A DNA stretch of 64,000 nucleotides, taken from assembly GCF_037975245.1 (NCBI RefSeq), contig NC_092569.1, forward strand, positions 17,217,501-17,281,500, written 5' to 3'. The stretch is from Apostichopus japonicus (taxonomy: Eukaryota > Echinodermata > Holothuroidea > Aspidochirotida > Stichopodidae). The first letter of the stretch is position 1; each line of letters begins with the position of its first letter. Of this stretch, positions 63,724-64,000 are shown piece by piece. Made by a program: the position numbers and the translations under genes. Under the pieces are notes generated by a model, which saw only the letters and a program-made list of their open reading frames with translations, did not search any database and was not told the DNA's origin.

Positions 63724-64000
63724 CTGTAACAAAGAGAGAAAAACATTTACAATTTTGAAAATATGCTTTGTGTTCAATTTGTCACGAAATCATGTCACCG
63801 TATACTGATACTTTACATTTAAAGAAAATCCTACCAAGAAATTGACAATTAACTGTGATTTTAGGAGACGATTAAAAAACGCAACCGGAAAAATAGAATT
63901 AAATATTTGTCTGTAGTAACATGAACTCCTTAACATCATATTTGATACATATATCATTTTCTGTGTTAGATTATTTTGCTTTCATTTTTTCTCACCCTTT
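63724..64000 (-). other. Gene 4 intron 2 (partial)
   Basis: It follows gene 2 intron 2 (13,038-13,310) closely, with a short TGTGTTAGATTATTTTGC segment at 63,962-63,979 that gene 2 lacks. No exon is seen. Confidence 0.75.

Overview
The window is eukaryotic: intron-rich, AT-rich, full of (AT)n microsatellites, long poly-G runs and transposon debris. The only confident gene family is a secreted fibrinogen-domain (FBG) protein, all copies on the minus strand. FBG, TIL/TILa and EGF modules combined in one secreted protein fit a marine invertebrate such as an echinoderm. The species assignment is inference only, because no ribosomal, mitochondrial or tRNA marker is present.

Four head-to-tail paralogues are visible. 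Gene 1 shows only its signal-peptide exon (3,218-3,298); the rest lies left of the window. Gene 2 (9,015-17,088) is complete: eight exons with matching splice phases, 555 codons plus stop. Gene 3 (41,377-49,129) has all eight exons, but exon 4 carries a 26-nt deletion that brings in a stop. Gene 4 (59,289-63,723 and beyond) shows exons 3-8 intact; exons 1-2 lie off the right edge. The protein reads: signal peptide, short linker, a first FBG domain lacking its C-terminal third, TIL/TILa cysteine-rich module, EGF-like domain, and a second full FBG domain. The last exon puts a Tyr/Cys-rich insert, coded by TAT/TGT-rich simple-sequence DNA, into the C-terminal lobe of the second FBG domain, where ligands bind in other FBG proteins. 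The insert differs in length and sequence between paralogues whose introns and flanks are almost identical. This is the most interesting feature of the window.

Layout: 1-13,420 and 45,896-64,000 are two copies of one recent block duplication (intron 1 and exon 1 of a gene-1/gene-3 type copy, the intergenic spacer, then a gene-2/gene-4 type copy). The right copy was later interrupted by a 4,642-bp DNA transposon (49,477-54,118) with CACTG termini, TA target duplication, arrays of subterminal TTAGTC motifs, a large palindrome and a possible two-exon gene. The intact empty site is at 3,644. Between genes 2 and 3 (17,100-41,370) lie three decayed copies of the spacer (17,089-19,510; 25,295-30,090; 33,770-35,620) without gene bodies, interspersed with repeats: a Penelope-like GIY-YIG remnant, a 414-bp hAT MITE with perfect 8-bp target duplication, two unnamed dispersed repeat families, and a decayed unrecognised coding stretch at 31,140-32,145. 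No rRNA, functional tRNA or CRISPR array was seen.
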